From an uncultured Prevotella sp. (GTDB lineage: Bacteria; Bacteroidota; Bacteroidia; Bacteroidales; Bacteroidaceae), in contig CALUGQ010000033.1 in the NCBI GenBank assembly GCA_944320235.1, forward strand, positions 1 to 64,000: a stretch of DNA of 64,000 bases, written 5' to 3'. A program made the position numbers and the translations under genes. The notes below the pieces were generated by a model. That model was not told the DNA's origin, did no database searches, and saw only the letters and a list, made by a program, of their open reading frames with translations. Below, one piece after another: positions 7,701 through 14,819 of the stretch (its first letter is position 1; the number at the start of each line of letters is the position of its first letter).

Positions 7701-9932
7701 GCTGCCGCTTACAGTGGCCTCGATGGTTTTCTGCCCCATGTCGGCAAAGAGGATGCGGGCCGAGCGGCCGTCGGAGGCAATCACCTCGCCGTCGGGCAAG
7801 GCGCGGAAAGATACGTCATAACCGCCCAGAGCCGTGGCCACGAGCGTGTCGGCGAGGCCGAGCTGCGTGGCCGAGAGGGCGAACGGTGCGCTCACAGCGG
7901 CATTCTCAAACTCGGCGGCATCGCTCCACGGGCCGGCAAGGCCGTTCTGGTCGATGGCCCTTACCTGCGCCCTTACCTCGCCCTCTGGCCACGAGCCGGC
8001 ATTGGCCACTACGAAAGTGTTGCCCCCGGTGAGCGATTGGTAGAGCGCGGAGCCGCCGCCGAGGCGCACCTCATAGTCAAGGTCTTCAGTTGCGCTCTCG
8101 CTGTCGGAGCCTGCGCCCCACTCCACCTTGACGTTGGCAGTAGACCCATCCACTATCACGCGCGGCGCGCCGAGCTTGGCGGGCGGCGTGTTCTCGGTGG
8201 CGGCAGGCGTAAGCGAGACGAGCCGCGCGCCGTCAAGATAGCCCGCGTTCTCGTCAGTTGCGGCTATGTACATATAGCCGTCGCCGAGGTAAGGATGGAA
8301 CGTTAGGTTGTCGTAATAGTTGGCGTCATATCCGCTGGGCATGAGGCTGGCCTCAGTGATGTTGAACGAGGCATCCCAGTCGATGCGGAAGAACTGCTGG
8401 CTGCCGTCGCTGGCAATGGCCGTGGGGCGACCGTCCATGCTGAAGTCGTAGACGCCGTAGAACTCGCGCGTGCCGCTGATGGCCCGCTCTGTTTTCTGGA
8501 ACGTGCCGTCGCCACGGTTCTTGAAGAACACGAGGTAGGCATACTGCTGGCCGCGCGGCGTGTTGGCCAGCAGCAGTATGTCGCTGAGGCGGTCGCCGTC
8601 GAGGTCGCGGCAGATTACGTCGGTGACGTTGTTGTTGGAAAAGAGCACCGTAGGCTCGAAGCCCGCCGCGCCCCGGCTGAGGTTGAGGGTTACGTCGCCG
8701 CTGTTTTTGTCGAACACCACGAGGTCCTTCACGCCATCGCCATTGAAGTCGGCCACGGTGACGCCGCCCGCTATGGATGCAGAGTAGTAACGCCCATCGG
8801 GCAGCGAGAGGAACGTGTTGCCCTCGGGGTCGATGAGGTCGGGATAGCCGTCCATGTTGATGTCCACGGCCTCCATGCGCGCCGCCTCGGCGTAGCTCAC
8901 GCCGTGCTCGCCGCCGGCCATGCCGCTCATGTTCACGCTGTTGTTGGTAAAGCTGCCGTTGCCGCCGTCGCTAAACTGCGCCTGGGCTATCTCCGCCGGG
9001 TCGGTGACCACGTTGAGCGGCTGCACGGTGAACGTTCCGTCGGCCAGTTGCAGGAGCGTGAACGGCTCGTAGGCCTTGGCCCACCCGCCGCTGTGGAAGA
9101 GGAATATGTCCTTGCGCCCATCGCGGTTGAAGTCGGTCACCACGGCGTTGGCCATGCTGTAGTCCTTGCTTATCCCGTCAAGGGGCTGTATGCGGTACGC
9201 GCCAGAGGCGCCCGAGGCATCGCTATAGGCCACGGCCCAGCCCACCCCATCGCTGCTGTAATTGCCGCCAGAGGTGGACGGGTCATATATCGCATACAAC
9301 ACATCGGCCCTGCCATCGGCATTGAAATCGGCAATGAGGAACGTGGATGACACCAAGATGGCGTTCTCCGTGCCATCGATGTAAATGAGCGACCCATCGG
9401 GCTTCATCCACGTAAGCCGTTCGTCGGTGGAGGCGGTGGCCCTAAAGCTGTCGCTGCGCCACCACAGGATGCCATCATGGAAGAGGTAGTTCTTCAGCTC
9501 GGGGTCGCGGTATGCATCACCCAACCATAGTTTTGCATCATCCCACGAGGTTATGCGGAAGAAGTCGTAGCCGCCTTCCGAGAAGTCGGGCTGGCGGTCT
9601 GATGGGTAATACGAGCCCATCATCGTGGTGGGGTCAGGCGGCAGCACACGGTAGTAAGCCACGCCGTCCACCACGCGGTAATACGTGTCGTCGCCAAGCG
9701 GCAGGAAATAGCGCGACGCATCGTCGGGATCCGGGATGCTTCCTTCAGGGTAGCTGTACACCGTGCCAAACCTGCCGAGCCGCTCGAGCACGCCATCGCC
9801 GTCAGCATCGCCATAGTTGCTGAAGCTCGAAGTGAGGTATTTGTAATCAACCTCGATCACCCGCTGGGCCGAGACATCGCCGGGCAGCCATCCTGCCGCC
9901 ATGGCGATTGCAATTAAATAAAGATTTTTCAT
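4749..9932 (-). CDS. Giant secreted FG-GAP/VCBS repeat protein with type IX secretion signal
   Basis: A 1727-residue extracellular protein. It opens with a signal peptide (MKNLYLIAIAMAAGWLPGDVSA). About a dozen Asp-rich FG-GAP/VCBS repeats of the form DFNxDGxxD follow: near residues 42, 199, 265, 355, 392 and 440, then near 770, 811, 868, 913, 968 and 1015. These form two Ca-binding beta-propellers. Each propeller block is followed by a fibronectin-III-like domain (beginning near 577 and 1087, each with the signature GAxDxES) and an Ig/PKD-like segment, so the module is duplicated with a period of about 510 residues. Further Ig-like domains follow. The last ~75 residues (VLVADVAGRVEY..., SLSPGLHIVRAGNNVAKVVVR) look like a type A T9SS sorting domain. 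No catalytic domain is recognisable; adhesion or glycan binding is inferred. It is monocistronic. The region from ~6200 to 9900 is noticeably GC-rich compared with its 3' third and its neighbours. Confidence 0.85.
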   Translation of the reverse strand: MKNLYLIAIAMAAGWLPGDVSAQRVIEVDYKYLTSSFSNYGDADGDGVLERLGRFGTVYSYPEGSIPDPDDASRYFLPLGDDTYYRVVDGVAYYRVLPPDPTTMMGSYYPSDRQPDFSEGGYDFFRITSWDDAKLWLGDAYRDPELKNYLFHDGILWWRSDSFRATASTDERLTWMKPDGSLIYIDGTENAILVSSTFLIADFNADGRADVLYAIYDPSTSGGNYSSDGVGWAVAYSDASGASGAYRIQPLDGISKDYSMANAVVTDFNRDGRKDIFLFHSGGWAKAYEPFTLLQLADGTFTVQPLNVVTDPAEIAQAQFSDGGNGSFTNNSVNMSGMAGGEHGVSYAEAARMEAVDINMDGYPDLIDPEGNTFLSLPDGRYYSASIAGGVTVADFNGDGVKDLVVFDKNSGDVTLNLSRGAAGFEPTVLFSNNNVTDVICRDLDGDRLSDILLLANTPRGQQYAYLVFFKNRGDGTFQKTERAISGTREFYGVYDFSMDGRPTAIASDGSQQFFRIDWDASFNITEASLMPSGYDANYYDNLTFHPYLGDGYMYIAATDENAGYLDGARLVSLTPAATENTPPAKLGAPRVIVDGSTANVKVEWGAGSDSESATEDLDYEVRLGGGSALYQSLTGGNTFVVANAGSWPEGEVRAQVRAIDQNGLAGPWSDAAEFENAAVSAPFALSATQLGLADTLVATALGGYDVSFRALPDGEVIASDGRSARILFADMGQKTIEATVSGSGITVAQKVSVSPLRTDDAATVGWPVDLDADGQVELISGEDLYKYDSGSYEEYPSLSLSDVRIGPNVILDKNMDGKPDLYGGLYKGGDKFNWLINNGSMDFTLDSEGFTSASGGSLGTAFSSEDACDFNNDGFPDFYTGARLFKNYGDGRLETIEQKFDNGQWGAYIVPADFNRDGLMDYLLLGDGNDYNSSFKRQYFLAINRGNFSFERVELPMLEGATPHTVKAIDVDGDGWTDIAYSYGGYDSYEYSARLGGSDLKFDEEVELPGLPLGFDFDNDGRMDYAATADSLVLNRTGGPQTAHISGLGKYSNLSTIDPLGMFDLYNDGYPDGWNSIGELSSRYPNTAPTAPAQVYVTQNQDNVTLSWSGATDAESPSAYLRYNVSVREKGTDNYIISPLNSTSDIAATPSPGWLAYRTTPTMPIPFGRFTAGKAYEVRIQTIDPWFAHSAFSEPVEFTPAEVGLITMPVKGGVGVPVEFAYRDNVEGQFSVSADGGIVEGNTITWATPGLKTVVVTISTLRSEHKIMIVERPNLDIELPGKALAGTVLTVALPEAFASTEGKASISIDGGSADIDALGTTAALTLPKSDGWADVRLTYEDGLFGKIEAKASIEVVGAAFRPEITMVSVEGGHNVVNWDASMQLPESSIFNGTVNVYRETALAGEYEKVAEVPLADGRFADTESYPDVKTTRYMLTMNTSYGCESLPGRVHGNVHVMINRGLGNDINLHWMPYEGAEIAQYTILAGTSADKLTVLDELSGNSQSFTHKRTDDTPMYYSLAYTFKPEPTIEAVTQQRAPVAAGEGRSNVVSTAEAYSVTMLQALQITSREGIMELGQTQPVLHLMAVATPALATITTVEWSIVDGGKLADISPDGILTVKENATGGTVRVQAKAVDGSGVTALADVQAGIYNGITDTACSAHDISISVKGHAVVIDNLPTDTDVLVADVAGRVEYRACASGSLSITSLSPGLHIVRAGNNVAKVVVR

Positions 9933-9998
9933 ACGCTTAATAGTTTATGGAATGTATTATATCATATCATATGTTTAACCGACCCAGTTGCCATATTA

Positions 9999-10006
9999 CA
10001 AAGTTA
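9999..10006 (-). promoter_or_regulatory. -7 box for the FG-GAP protein gene
   Basis: Minus-strand TAACTTTG, a perfect TAnnTTTG, about 67 bp ahead of the ATG at 9932. No clear TTTG at -33, which may indicate need for an activator. Confidence 0.6.
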
Positions 10007-10048
10007 GCGAAAAAAAGTCTAAGGCCACCCCGTGGCGACCGTGTTGTT

Positions 10049-10077
10049 ATGTCAATACGTAAAAAACGTATGTCAAT
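10049..10077. promoter_or_regulatory. Candidate operator upstream of the FG-GAP gene
   Basis: ATGTCAAT occurs twice in direct orientation (10049-10056 and 10070-10077) and the interval contains the inverted pair ATACGT (10055-10060) and ACGTAT (10066-10071). It lies about 45-70 bp upstream of the minus-strand -7 box, a position suited to an activator. Purely structural evidence. Confidence 0.25.
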
Positions 10078-10594
10078 CTATCAAAAATGGCCGTGCTGCC
10101 AGGCAGCTGACAGCGTGGTGAGTCGCTTCAGCACGGAATATGGCTATCGCCACCTCTTTAGGCAACCGGCCGATGACACTGTCCTGCATGGCTAAGAGGC
10201 GTGGGCCTGCATGGCTGCGAGAATGTGATTGTAAATGATATTTACCATCGCGAAAAGCCCAACATGGCCACAACGTCTACAAAACACCATTTGCAAACAC
10301 CTCACAGCACAAGCCTCCCGGCACGGCAACAAAACTTTACAAGCTGCGGCAAGCAAGACCTATGGCAACAGTCGGCTTTGCGAACAGCCCATATTGCGCT
10401 GCTGAAGCTATTGTTTTGCGGTGTGAAACGGCTGGTTTTGGAGAGTAAGATGTGGCGTTTTGCAACTCGCTAAAAAACAAAGAGATACGCAAAACAGTCA
10501 TTGCCTGAAAATTAAATTACACTTCGCCTGGGCCAGGCTGCATCTGTATTGAAACAAAATAGCACGCGCGAGGCAACGTTTGCCAGAATTTTGC

Positions 10595-10602
10595 TACCTT
10601 TG
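10595..10602 (+). promoter_or_regulatory. -7 box for the BNR_4 protein gene
   Basis: TACCTTTG matches TAnnTTTG, 29 bp before the ATG at 10631. This supports that ATG over any earlier start, since an upstream start would precede the transcript. A TTTG at 10579 is too close to be a normal -33 element. Confidence 0.6.
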
Positions 10603-10630
10603 CAACAGCAACCTTAAAAACCAAACAGCA

Positions 10631-11983
10631 ATGAACACTCTACTGCAGAACGCCATACGCCGCGCTTGTGGCGGGCATCACCGAAAAGGCTCGGAAAGGA
10701 TAAGGAAAGCACTGGCCACTGCGGCCATGACAGCCTTGACGGCACTGTCGCCGGCTGCTGCCCAGCACCTCTCAGAAGTAGGCTTGGGCTACAGCGGCAC
10801 GTCTGTCAATACTGCCATTTTCAGGTGCAACTCAATTGTAAGTCACGATGGGTGGCAGTTCGTGGCTTATTACGATTCAACAGCAGCCGTGGTGATAGGC
10901 AAACGAAAGCTCGGCTCAGACAAGTGGGAACTGACACGTACACAATATAAAGGCAACATAAGGGATGCGCACAACGTGATAAGCTTGATGGTAGATGGCG
11001 ATGGCTACCTCCACATGGCTTTCGACCACCATGGCCACCCGCTGAGATACTGTCGCAGCGTGGCGCCATTGGCTACCGAAATGGGCCAACTAATTCCGAT
11101 GACCGGAAGCAACGAGGATAACGTTACATATCCAGAATTTTACCGTCTGGCCGATGGTGACCTGCTTTATGTATACCGCGATGGCAGCTCTGGCAATGGG
11201 AACATGGTGATGAACCGTTATTCAGTGAAAGAAAAGAAATGGAATCGTGTGCAGACCAGCCTCATAGATGGTGAAGGCAAGCGCAATGCATACTGGCAAA
11301 TGTGTGTGGACAAGGCTGGGGTGATACACGTAGCCTGGGTGTGGCGAGAGTCCGCTTCGGTCAACACAAACCATGATATGTGTTATGCACGCTCATATGA
11401 CAAGGGCCGCACATGGCAGCGTAGCGACGGAACGCAATACACCCTGCCCATAAATGCCGGTAACGCAGAATATGCCATCAGGATACCACAGAATTCGGAG
11501 CTAATAAACCAAACAAGCATCTGTGCAGACAGCCAAGGGAATCCTTACATCGCAACTTACTGGCGGGCAAAGGGTGAGACCGTGCCACAATACCGCATGA
11601 TATGGCATGACGGCCGGACGTGGCAAACGCAACAAGTATCCAAGCGCACTACCCAATTTTCACTTAGTGGTGTAGGCACAAAGATGATACCGATATCACG
11701 CCCGAAAGTGGCGATTTGTGGAAAAAGAATTTACTATATCTTCCGTGACGTGGAACGCGGCAGCAAAGTGTCTGTGGCTGTCGCTGAAAACATGAAAGCA
11801 GCAGAATGGCACATTGAAGACCTAACCGACTTCTCGGTCAACTCATGGGAACCGAGTATTGACAGCGAGTTGCTGAAGCAAGGTCGCCTGCACATTTATG
11901 TACAAAACACCGCACAAGGCGATGGCGAAAAAGTAACCGATATGAAGCCGCAACCGGTATACGTGTTGGAAGTTAAGAGTTAA
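10631..11983 (+). CDS. BNR_4-type beta-propeller protein, possible polysaccharide lyase or glycosidase
   Basis: A 450-residue protein with a long basic N-terminus then a hydrophobic export segment (ALATAAMTALTALSPAAAQ). The rest matches the BNR_4 (sialidase-like propeller) pattern: GWQFVAYYDSTAAVVIGKRKLGSD, the HNVISLMVDGDGYLHMAFDHHGHPLRYCRS block with its His pair, NVTYPEFYRLADGDLLYVYRDGSSGNGNM, AYWQMCVDKAGVIHVAWVWRES, and SYDKGRTWQRSDG, a classic BNR Asp-box. In Bacteroidetes this family includes ulvan and rhamnose-glucuronate lyases as well as uncharacterised proteins; which applies here cannot be told. A GH29 fucosidase lies 1.1 kb downstream with an HD gene between. Its last residues and stop codon lie in a large inverted repeat (see 11964-12175). 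The start is chosen from the promoter position. Confidence 0.82.
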   Translation: MNTLLQNAIRRACGGHHRKGSERIRKALATAAMTALTALSPAAAQHLSEVGLGYSGTSVNTAIFRCNSIVSHDGWQFVAYYDSTAAVVIGKRKLGSDKWELTRTQYKGNIRDAHNVISLMVDGDGYLHMAFDHHGHPLRYCRSVAPLATEMGQLIPMTGSNEDNVTYPEFYRLADGDLLYVYRDGSSGNGNMVMNRYSVKEKKWNRVQTSLIDGEGKRNAYWQMCVDKAGVIHVAWVWRESASVNTNHDMCYARSYDKGRTWQRSDGTQYTLPINAGNAEYAIRIPQNSELINQTSICADSQGNPYIATYWRAKGETVPQYRMIWHDGRTWQTQQVSKRTTQFSLSGVGTKMIPISRPKVAICGKRIYYIFRDVERGSKVSVAVAENMKAAEWHIEDLTDFSVNSWEPSIDSELLKQGRLHIYVQNTAQGDGEKVTDMKPQPVYVLEVKS

Positions 11984-12175
11984 GAATTAAGAGTTAAGAA
12001 TTAAGAGTTAAGAATTAAGAAAATATGCCAGCTGCCCTTTGACGCGCCGCATCATACCCCTCCTGCCATTGAGTAAAACTGGGAAGGAGCAATGAGGGGC
12101 AGCATCTATCCTGCGCACTAAAGGGCAGCCGGCATATTTTCTTAATTCTTAACCCTTAATTCTTAATTTCCAACA
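11964..12175. repeat. Large inverted repeat between convergent genes, arms include both gene ends
   Basis: Left arm 11964-12040 and right arm 12120-12175 are near-perfect reverse complements. The outer part is TGTTGGAA + GTTAAG-type sequence; the inner part is GAAAATATGCCNGCTGCCCTTT with one mismatch. The left arm carries three exact tandem copies of the 14-mer TTAAGAGTTAAGAA (11973-12014); the right arm has one variant copy with GGG. The ~80-bp loop holds a further partial stem, CCCCTC against GAGGGG. Both flanking genes end inside the arms with similar residues (LEVKS and LEIKN). It may act as a bidirectional terminator and may descend from a MITE or REP-like element. Confidence 0.85.
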
Positions 12176-12761
12176 GGTGGGCGGAAAGGGCATCGGCTGC
12201 TTGAAGAATGGCCACGAGCGGCACGTCACTAGCAGCAGATATGTTGCTTTTAGACTCAAAGCTCTGGAATGACAAATCCCAGGCACCCATGTGCCAGCGT
12301 ATGGCCAACACCTCATCATTGGTAAGTTCCAAGCCTAAGCGCAGCAGCATTACGACCGACTTTTCACCATGGCCGAGCGGGAAGCGTGTGTAGTCGGCAT
12401 CATATCCGTCATATGCTTCCCAGCGGTTGTTGGCATCTTTACGATACTTGGTAAGCTTCTTGTAAATGTTGGCCTTGCATACATCATGGAGCAATGCTGC
12501 CAAAACAACACTCTCAACAGGCAATCGTCCTTCAATCTCAGGGAGCATGGCTATCATCTGCTCTCTAAGCCGCATCGCTACATTGTAAACATTGAGCGAG
12601 TGCTCCAACAATCCACCGTCGTGGCTGAGGTGGCGGTTGACTGATGCGGGGGCGCGGAAAAAACCAGACTTTTCAAGGTAATTAATGACATTGTCAATAC
12701 CTTGACGGCCTGTTGTCTTCAAGAGCGAGATGCATTCTTCTTTCATAGCTTTCATTGTCAT
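12156..12761 (-). CDS. HD-domain phosphohydrolase-like protein
   Basis: A 201-residue HD-superfamily protein, probably a cytoplasmic metal-dependent phosphohydrolase on a nucleotide. Motifs: HDGGLLEHSLNVYNVA with His54, AALLHDVCKANIY with the His92-Asp93 pair that names the family, FPLGHGEKSV, and IRWHMGAWDLSF, with ILQAADALSAHLLE near the end. That layout is the HD hydrolase fold common in Bacteroidetes and Firmicutes. The open frame extends upstream to 12944, but a full promoter (12806-12836) overlaps that part. This supports the start at 12761; an ATG at 12800 would lie on the transcription start. The stop codon is inside the right arm of the inverted repeat. Substrate unknown. Confidence 0.85.
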   Translation of the reverse strand: MTMKAMKEECISLLKTTGRQGIDNVINYLEKSGFFRAPASVNRHLSHDGGLLEHSLNVYNVAMRLREQMIAMLPEIEGRLPVESVVLAALLHDVCKANIYKKLTKYRKDANNRWEAYDGYDADYTRFPLGHGEKSVVMLLRLGLELTNDEVLAIRWHMGAWDLSFQSFESKSNISAASDVPLVAILQAADALSAHLLEIKN

Positions 12762-12805
12762 TGGCTTAAATTTATTGGGCTTGCGGCATACTGCCGTCAT
12801 TATTG

Positions 12806-12836
12806 CAAAGTTACGTAAAAAAGGTGAAGCTACAAA
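12806..12836 (-). promoter_or_regulatory. Promoter of the HD-domain gene
   Basis: Minus strand: TTTG (12836-12833), a 19-bp spacer, TAACTTTG (12813-12806). A full consensus match that fixes the gene's start downstream of ~12799. The leader is about 38 nt. Confidence 0.8.
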
Positions 12837-12960
12837 ACAAGCATGGTGAAAGTTGCATATTATAAACAAGCATTGCAATAAAGATGGTTGACAATGAATA
12901 AAATCAACATCTGGTGCAATATAATCATCATAAGCCAACTGCACTTTGATGTAAAATTGC

Positions 12961-12968
12961 TATTTTTG
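12961..12968 (+). promoter_or_regulatory. -7 box for the GH29 gene
   Basis: TATTTTTG matches TAnnTTTG, about 104 bp before the ATG at 13072. No -33 element at the right spacing. Confidence 0.45.
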
Positions 12969-13071
12969 CAAATGGCATATAATGTGCAGGAACAGCTAAC
13001 AACATTAGTTTCACCTGTATAATAGGCATTGACACAAAATTATTATTTACTTGAATAAAACTAAGCATAAA

Positions 13072-14709
13072 ATGAAAAGAACATTGATTGTCGCCATGTG
13101 GCTGTTTGCTGGCACCAATGCGGCCATAGCCCAAGACTATAAAGTCACCGTAACAGAAGAAGATGAGCCGATGGAACGCGGCGACTTCGAACCTACATGG
13201 GAATCGCTAGGAACGTATGAGACACCGGAGTGGTTTCGTGACGCAAAGTTTGGAATCTGGGCACACTGGGGCCCCCAGTGTGTAGAAGCCAGTGGTGACT
13301 GGATGGCTCGCAAGATGTACTTGGAAGGCAGCTATCAGTATAAGTACCACGTGGAGCACTACGGGCACCCGTCGGAATTCGGATTCAAAGATGTGTTGCC
13401 GCTGTTCAAGGCCGAGCGATGGCATCCCGATTCGCTTGTGGCATATTACAAAAGGGTAGGGGCGAGGTACTTCTTCGCACTTGGCAACCATCACGACAAC
13501 TACGACCTATGGGATAGCAAATATCAGCCATGGAACTCAATGAACATAGGCCCGAAGCGAGATGTACTGGGTGAATGGGCTGAAGCTGCAAAGAATGCCG
13601 GACTGCCGTTCGGAATAAGCTTGCACGCTGATCACGCATGGACATGGTATGAGCCATCGCGCCGTTATGACCGAAGTGGCAAAAAAATGGGGGTGCCTTA
13701 CGACGGATGGCTGACCAAGGCCGACGGTATAGGAAAATGGTGGGAAGGACTCGACCCACAGGACTTATACGCACAAGACCATGAACCGAGCCGGGCCACA
13801 TGGGCAGATGGCATGATTCACAACCAATGGGCATGGGGCGAGGGGGCTAGCCTGCCATCACAAGGCTTTGTGACAAACTTCTACAACCGCACTCTTGATG
13901 CCATAAACCGCTACAACCCCGATCTGTTGTATTTTGACGCAACTGTGATGCCGTTCTATCCAATTAGTGACGCAGGACTGAAGATTGCTGCTCATTTCTA
14001 CAATCACAATGGCAATGTGCGCAAGGGGGAAATGAGCGCAGTAATGTTCGGCAAGATTCTTGACGAGCAACAGCGGAAAGCTATAACATGGGACGTGGAA
14101 CGAGGTGCTCCAAGCGAGATTGTTCCCGAGCCGTGGCAAACCTGCACATGCCTTGGCGACTGGCATTACAATACCCGCACTTACGAAAAGGGATATAAGT
14201 CGGCCACGCTTGTTGTGAGACAGCTTGTCGACATAGTAAGCAAGAACGGGAACCTGTTGCTGAGCGTGCCACTACGTGCTGATGGTACGTTCGACGAGAA
14301 AGAGAAAGCCGTGCTCGATGAGCTGGGGCAATGGTTGAAGACTAATGGTGAGAGCATCTACGGTACGAGGCCATGGGCAGTGTTCGGCGAAGGACCCGTA
14401 GCCGAAAAAGGCGTTGCCATCAAAGCGCAGGGCTTCAACGACGGGCAGTACAGGAAGATGGACAGCCGCGAGATAAGGTTCAACCAGACTAAGAAGTATC
14501 TATATGCAACGCCAATGGCATGGCCCAAGGACGGCAAGCTCACCATAGCCACGCTGGCGGCAGGCAGCAAGCACTTCGCAAAGAAGATAAAGAGTGTCTA
14601 CCTGCTCGGATACGGCAAACTTAAGGTTATGCAGGATGATGGAGGGCTGCACATCGAACTGCCTAAAGCCACAAACAGGATTGCTCCTGTGATTAGGATA
14701 AAGAAATGA
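13072..14709 (+). CDS. Alpha-L-fucosidase, GH29
   Basis: Exo-acting retaining fucosidase that removes alpha-linked L-fucose from host or plant glycans, acting in the periplasm or outside. The signal peptide is MKRTLIVAMWLFAGTNAAIAQ. The GH29 barrel opens with WFRDAKFGIWAHWGPQCV, followed by YYKRVGARYFFALGNHHDNYDLWDSK. The nucleophile is Asp289 in NPDLLYFDAT. A C-terminal beta domain follows (GESIYGTRPWAVFGEG onwards, typical of the family). 545 residues is normal. An in-frame TTG lies 21 bp upstream, but the ATG directly begins the signal peptide. The acid/base residue is variable in GH29 and not identified here. The gene is monocistronic between the HD gene and a bidirectional terminator. 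Fucose linkage preference is unknown. Confidence 0.92.
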   Translation: MKRTLIVAMWLFAGTNAAIAQDYKVTVTEEDEPMERGDFEPTWESLGTYETPEWFRDAKFGIWAHWGPQCVEASGDWMARKMYLEGSYQYKYHVEHYGHPSEFGFKDVLPLFKAERWHPDSLVAYYKRVGARYFFALGNHHDNYDLWDSKYQPWNSMNIGPKRDVLGEWAEAAKNAGLPFGISLHADHAWTWYEPSRRYDRSGKKMGVPYDGWLTKADGIGKWWEGLDPQDLYAQDHEPSRATWADGMIHNQWAWGEGASLPSQGFVTNFYNRTLDAINRYNPDLLYFDATVMPFYPISDAGLKIAAHFYNHNGNVRKGEMSAVMFGKILDEQQRKAITWDVERGAPSEIVPEPWQTCTCLGDWHYNTRTYEKGYKSATLVVRQLVDIVSKNGNLLLSVPLRADGTFDEKEKAVLDELGQWLKTNGESIYGTRPWAVFGEGPVAEKGVAIKAQGFNDGQYRKMDSREIRFNQTKKYLYATPMAWPKDGKLTIATLAAGSKHFAKKIKSVYLLGYGKLKVMQDDGGLHIELPKATNRIAPVIRIKK

Positions 14710-14757
14710 TGCGGACAACACGCAAAGTCACAATAAGTCAGTGAAAACAAAACGAGA

Positions 14758-14787
14758 GGAGGCTGTGCCCAAACAGACACAGCCTCC
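14758..14787. terminator. Bidirectional terminator between the GH29 and fimbrial genes
   Basis: GGAGGCTGTG (14758-14767) pairs perfectly with CACAGCCTCC (14778-14787) around a 10-base loop. The plus side continues CATTTGTTATG, the minus side CTCTCGTTTTGTTTT. It lies between two convergent genes and can serve both. Confidence 0.75.
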
Positions 14788-14819
14788 CATTTGTTATGCT
14801 AATCTAATACAGTTTACAA

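Larger units (their letters stand above)
9933..10630. other. 698-bp divergent intergenic region
   Basis: Separates the minus-strand FG-GAP gene from the plus-strand BNR_4 gene. It holds the promoter elements of both (9999-10006 and 10595-10602) and a small repeat structure at 10049-10077. I see no supported gene in the remaining sequence; the short open frames lack family features or any start context. Confidence 0.6.

Noticed and set aside
8037-9350. Long antisense open frames within the FG-GAP gene (up to 148 codons)
   Set aside because: They follow from the GC-rich codon use of the sense gene; translations are Val/Ala/Gly/Arg-rich without family features.
6200-9932. GC-rich block as evidence for horizontal transfer
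   Set aside because: The boundary falls inside one gene with consistent domain structure, and Asp/Gly-rich repeats by themselves raise GC. It may be compositional only.
11973-12014. Tandem TTAAGAGTTAAGAA units as a possible CRISPR array
   Set aside because: The 14-bp units are contiguous with no spacers, and no cas genes are nearby. They belong to the arm of the inverted repeat.
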